Made by a program: the position numbers and the translations under genes. 53,682 nucleotides of DNA, from NCBI GenBank assembly GCA_021802775.1, contig JAJZRJ010000017.1:1-53682 (forward strand). Direction: 5' to 3'. This document shows positions 52,704 through 53,682 of the stretch, one piece after another. The stretch is from Deltaproteobacteria bacterium. GTDB lineage: Bacteria > Desulfobacterota > Desulfobulbia > Desulfobulbales > Desulfurivibrionaceae. The notes below the pieces were generated by a model. It did not search any database and was not told where the DNA came from. It saw nothing but the letters and a program-made list of their open reading frames with translations. Each line of letters begins with the position of its first letter. Positions within the stretch are counted from its first letter, which is position 1.

Positions 52704-52952
52704 TTACGGTGTCTCGGCCAGAAAGAGGCGGTGGTATTCCGGGTCGCTCAGGCGTTTTTTCATCAGGTTGGTAAGAAAATCAAGGGTAGTGGTGATCTCG
52801 TCGTCGGTGAGCCGCGGAATCAGGATGGCGAGGAGGTCGGGCCGGGCAAAGCGCTCGACAAAGGCAATGAGCGAGGCCTCGTCGGTCCGGCGATCGAGAC
52901 CGAAGCAGATCGGGGCATTGGTGGCCGGGGGTGGGTTTTCGTGATGCGGCAT
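52704..52952 (-). CDS. Small hypothetical protein, 82 aa
   Basis: 82 aa. The C-terminal part is helical with TDDEITTTLDFLTNLMKKRL and YHRLFLAE. ATG 52952 with AAGGATTCCGCC is used; the further 168 upstream in-frame residues are only antisense-like sequence overlapping yjbQ. It lies between yjbQ and the UbiD-type gene. The family is unknown. Confidence 0.62.
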   Translation of the reverse strand: MPHHENPPPATNAPICFGLDRRTDEASLIAFVERFARPDLLAILIPRLTDDEITTTLDFLTNLMKKRLSDPEYHRLFLAETP

Positions 52953-53017
52953 GGCGGAATCCTTCACTCGATATGAGCGGATTGGGCAGTCGGTGGCGAG
53001 CCGGGCGCGATGGCGTT

Positions 53018-53419
53018 TCAGCCCGCCATCACCCGCCAATGGACTTTGCGGGCCCGGGGGCCGTCGAACTCGCAGAAAAAGACCTTCTGCCAGGTGCCGA
53101 GCTTGAGGCTGCCGTTTTCCACGAAGACGGTGACCGAGCTGCCGGTGAGGGTGGTCATCACATGGGCCGGCGAGTTGCCCTCGGCGTGGCGGTAAGGGTA
53201 GTCCAGCGGCACCATCTCCCGCAGGGCGGCGATGAGGTCGCGCTGCACATCCGGATCGGCGCCCTCGTTGATGGTCAGCCCGGCGGTGGTGTGCGGGTTG
53301 TAGACCAGGCAGAACCCCTCGCCGACCCCGGAGGCGCGCAGCGCCTTGTTGATCTCCATGGTGATGTCGATGAGTTCCATCTGCCGGTTGGTGGAGAGGG
53401 TGATGGTGCCGCCGGGCAT
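53018..53419 (-). CDS. yjbQ: YjbQ/UPF0047 family protein
   Basis: 133 aa. The family signature NPHTTAGLTINEGADPDVQR and the C-terminal LGTWQKVFFCEFDGPR are clear. The group has been reported to have weak thiamine-phosphate synthase activity, but its true role is unsettled. ATG 53419 with CAGGAGACAACC is chosen over 22 extra upstream residues. It is likely the first gene of a minus-strand run. Confidence 0.92.
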   Translation of the reverse strand: MPGGTITLSTNRQMELIDITMEINKALRASGVGEGFCLVYNPHTTAGLTINEGADPDVQRDLIAALREMVPLDYPYRHAEGNSPAHVMTTLTGSSVTVFVENGSLKLGTWQKVFFCEFDGPRARKVHWRVMAG

Positions 53420-53493
53420 GGTTGTCTCCTGGTGGGATCGTTCGGTGGTGTGCCACAGCGGGCCGTTGCTGGGCAAACCGGCCAAAATTATTG

Positions 53494-53520
53494 AGTATAA
53501 TAGTTTGCAGGAAGTGTCAA
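53494..53520 (-). promoter_or_regulatory. Possible promoter for yjbQ
   Basis: On the minus strand TTGACA (53520-53515) and TATACT (53499-53494) are separated by 15 nt, or 16 if the -35 is read as TTTGAC. It is about 75 bases before the ATG. Confidence 0.5.
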
Positions 53521-53534
53521 ATTGATTATAACCT

Positions 53535-53682
53535 GAATCCGTGACGGCTTCGCGTTTGATTAGGTGATATCCGGCTGTTGCCGCTGTTCAATGTCACTGC
53601 CACCGCTTTGTCCGGGTTCACCCCGCCGCCCTGCGGGGCGACCGATAACGGCGCATCTGCCGCGTTGGCGACTCGTTGATAT
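53535..53682. other. Right-end intergenic stretch
   Basis: No gene is seen in the last ~150 bases. CCCCGC/GCGGGG (53621-53638) forms one hairpin. The feature, if any, probably continues outside the window. Confidence 0.4.

Noticed and set aside
53611..53627. tRNA-like T-loop (GGGTTCACCCC)
   Set aside because: No acceptor, D or anticodon stem can be drawn around it.

Overview
The window looks like chromosomal DNA of a GC-rich, Gram-negative bacterium, most likely a deltaproteobacterium (Desulfobacterota, perhaps Desulfobulbales). The clues are a TauE/SafE permease with a TIGR02186-type partner, a short atpZ-atpI-atpB-atpE operon without F1 genes, an atpE with a leader peptide, an outer-membrane porin, many orphan receivers and histidine kinases, and strong ribosome sites. 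The lineage is inferred from gene content, not from a search. I see no rRNA, tRNA, CRISPR array or transposase gene.

Region 1 (1-16384) starts with a TauE/SafE pair (113-1826). A tight nine-gene run (2104-16384) follows: three paralogous PEP-synthase-like proteins that keep the ATP-grasp domain and phosphohistidine swivel domain but replace the PEP/pyruvate barrel with a shared C-terminal domain I cannot name; two membrane proteins joining a GspE/MshE-N-terminal-like domain to repeated DUF202 units; and two histidine kinase/receiver pairs placed as RR-HK ... HK-RR around the core. This is the best candidate for an undescribed system.

Region 2 (16402-22008) holds a calcineurin-like phosphatase on the minus strand and a three-gene unit: an unrecognised 799-aa protein, a phosphatidylserine-decarboxylase-like enzyme and an Lgt-like membrane protein.

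Region 3 (22110-40513) is phosphate-centred: pstS-pstC-pstA-pstB-phoU-phoB on the minus strand, and divergently a porin, a small Cys protein, a chemoreceptor, an EAL-CBS-GGDEF protein and a receiver. A thiol-redox group (secreted Cys protein, TlpA-like, DsbD) and phoR lie further on. TAAY repeats spaced exactly 11 bp stand before pstS, the porin and the chemoreceptor unit, with a weaker set before phoR. They look like this organism's Pho box.

Region 4 (40602-44159, minus) encodes a zinc-ribbon ParA ATPase, a small partner, a PilZ-like protein, two conserved hypotheticals and a receiver with a coiled-coil tail. Region 5 (44343-53682) is housekeeping: hemL, atpZ-atpI-atpB-atpE, rimO, an HU/IHF protein, an RluB-type pseudouridine synthase, a UbiD-family decarboxylase, YjbQ and small hypotheticals.

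A family of short structured repeats with GTTGAAAAA / TTTTTCAAC ends fills the gaps at 1-88, 1827-1966, 19768-19927 and 38664-38704. Their ends are conserved, while the internal hairpins keep their place but change stem sequence between copies.
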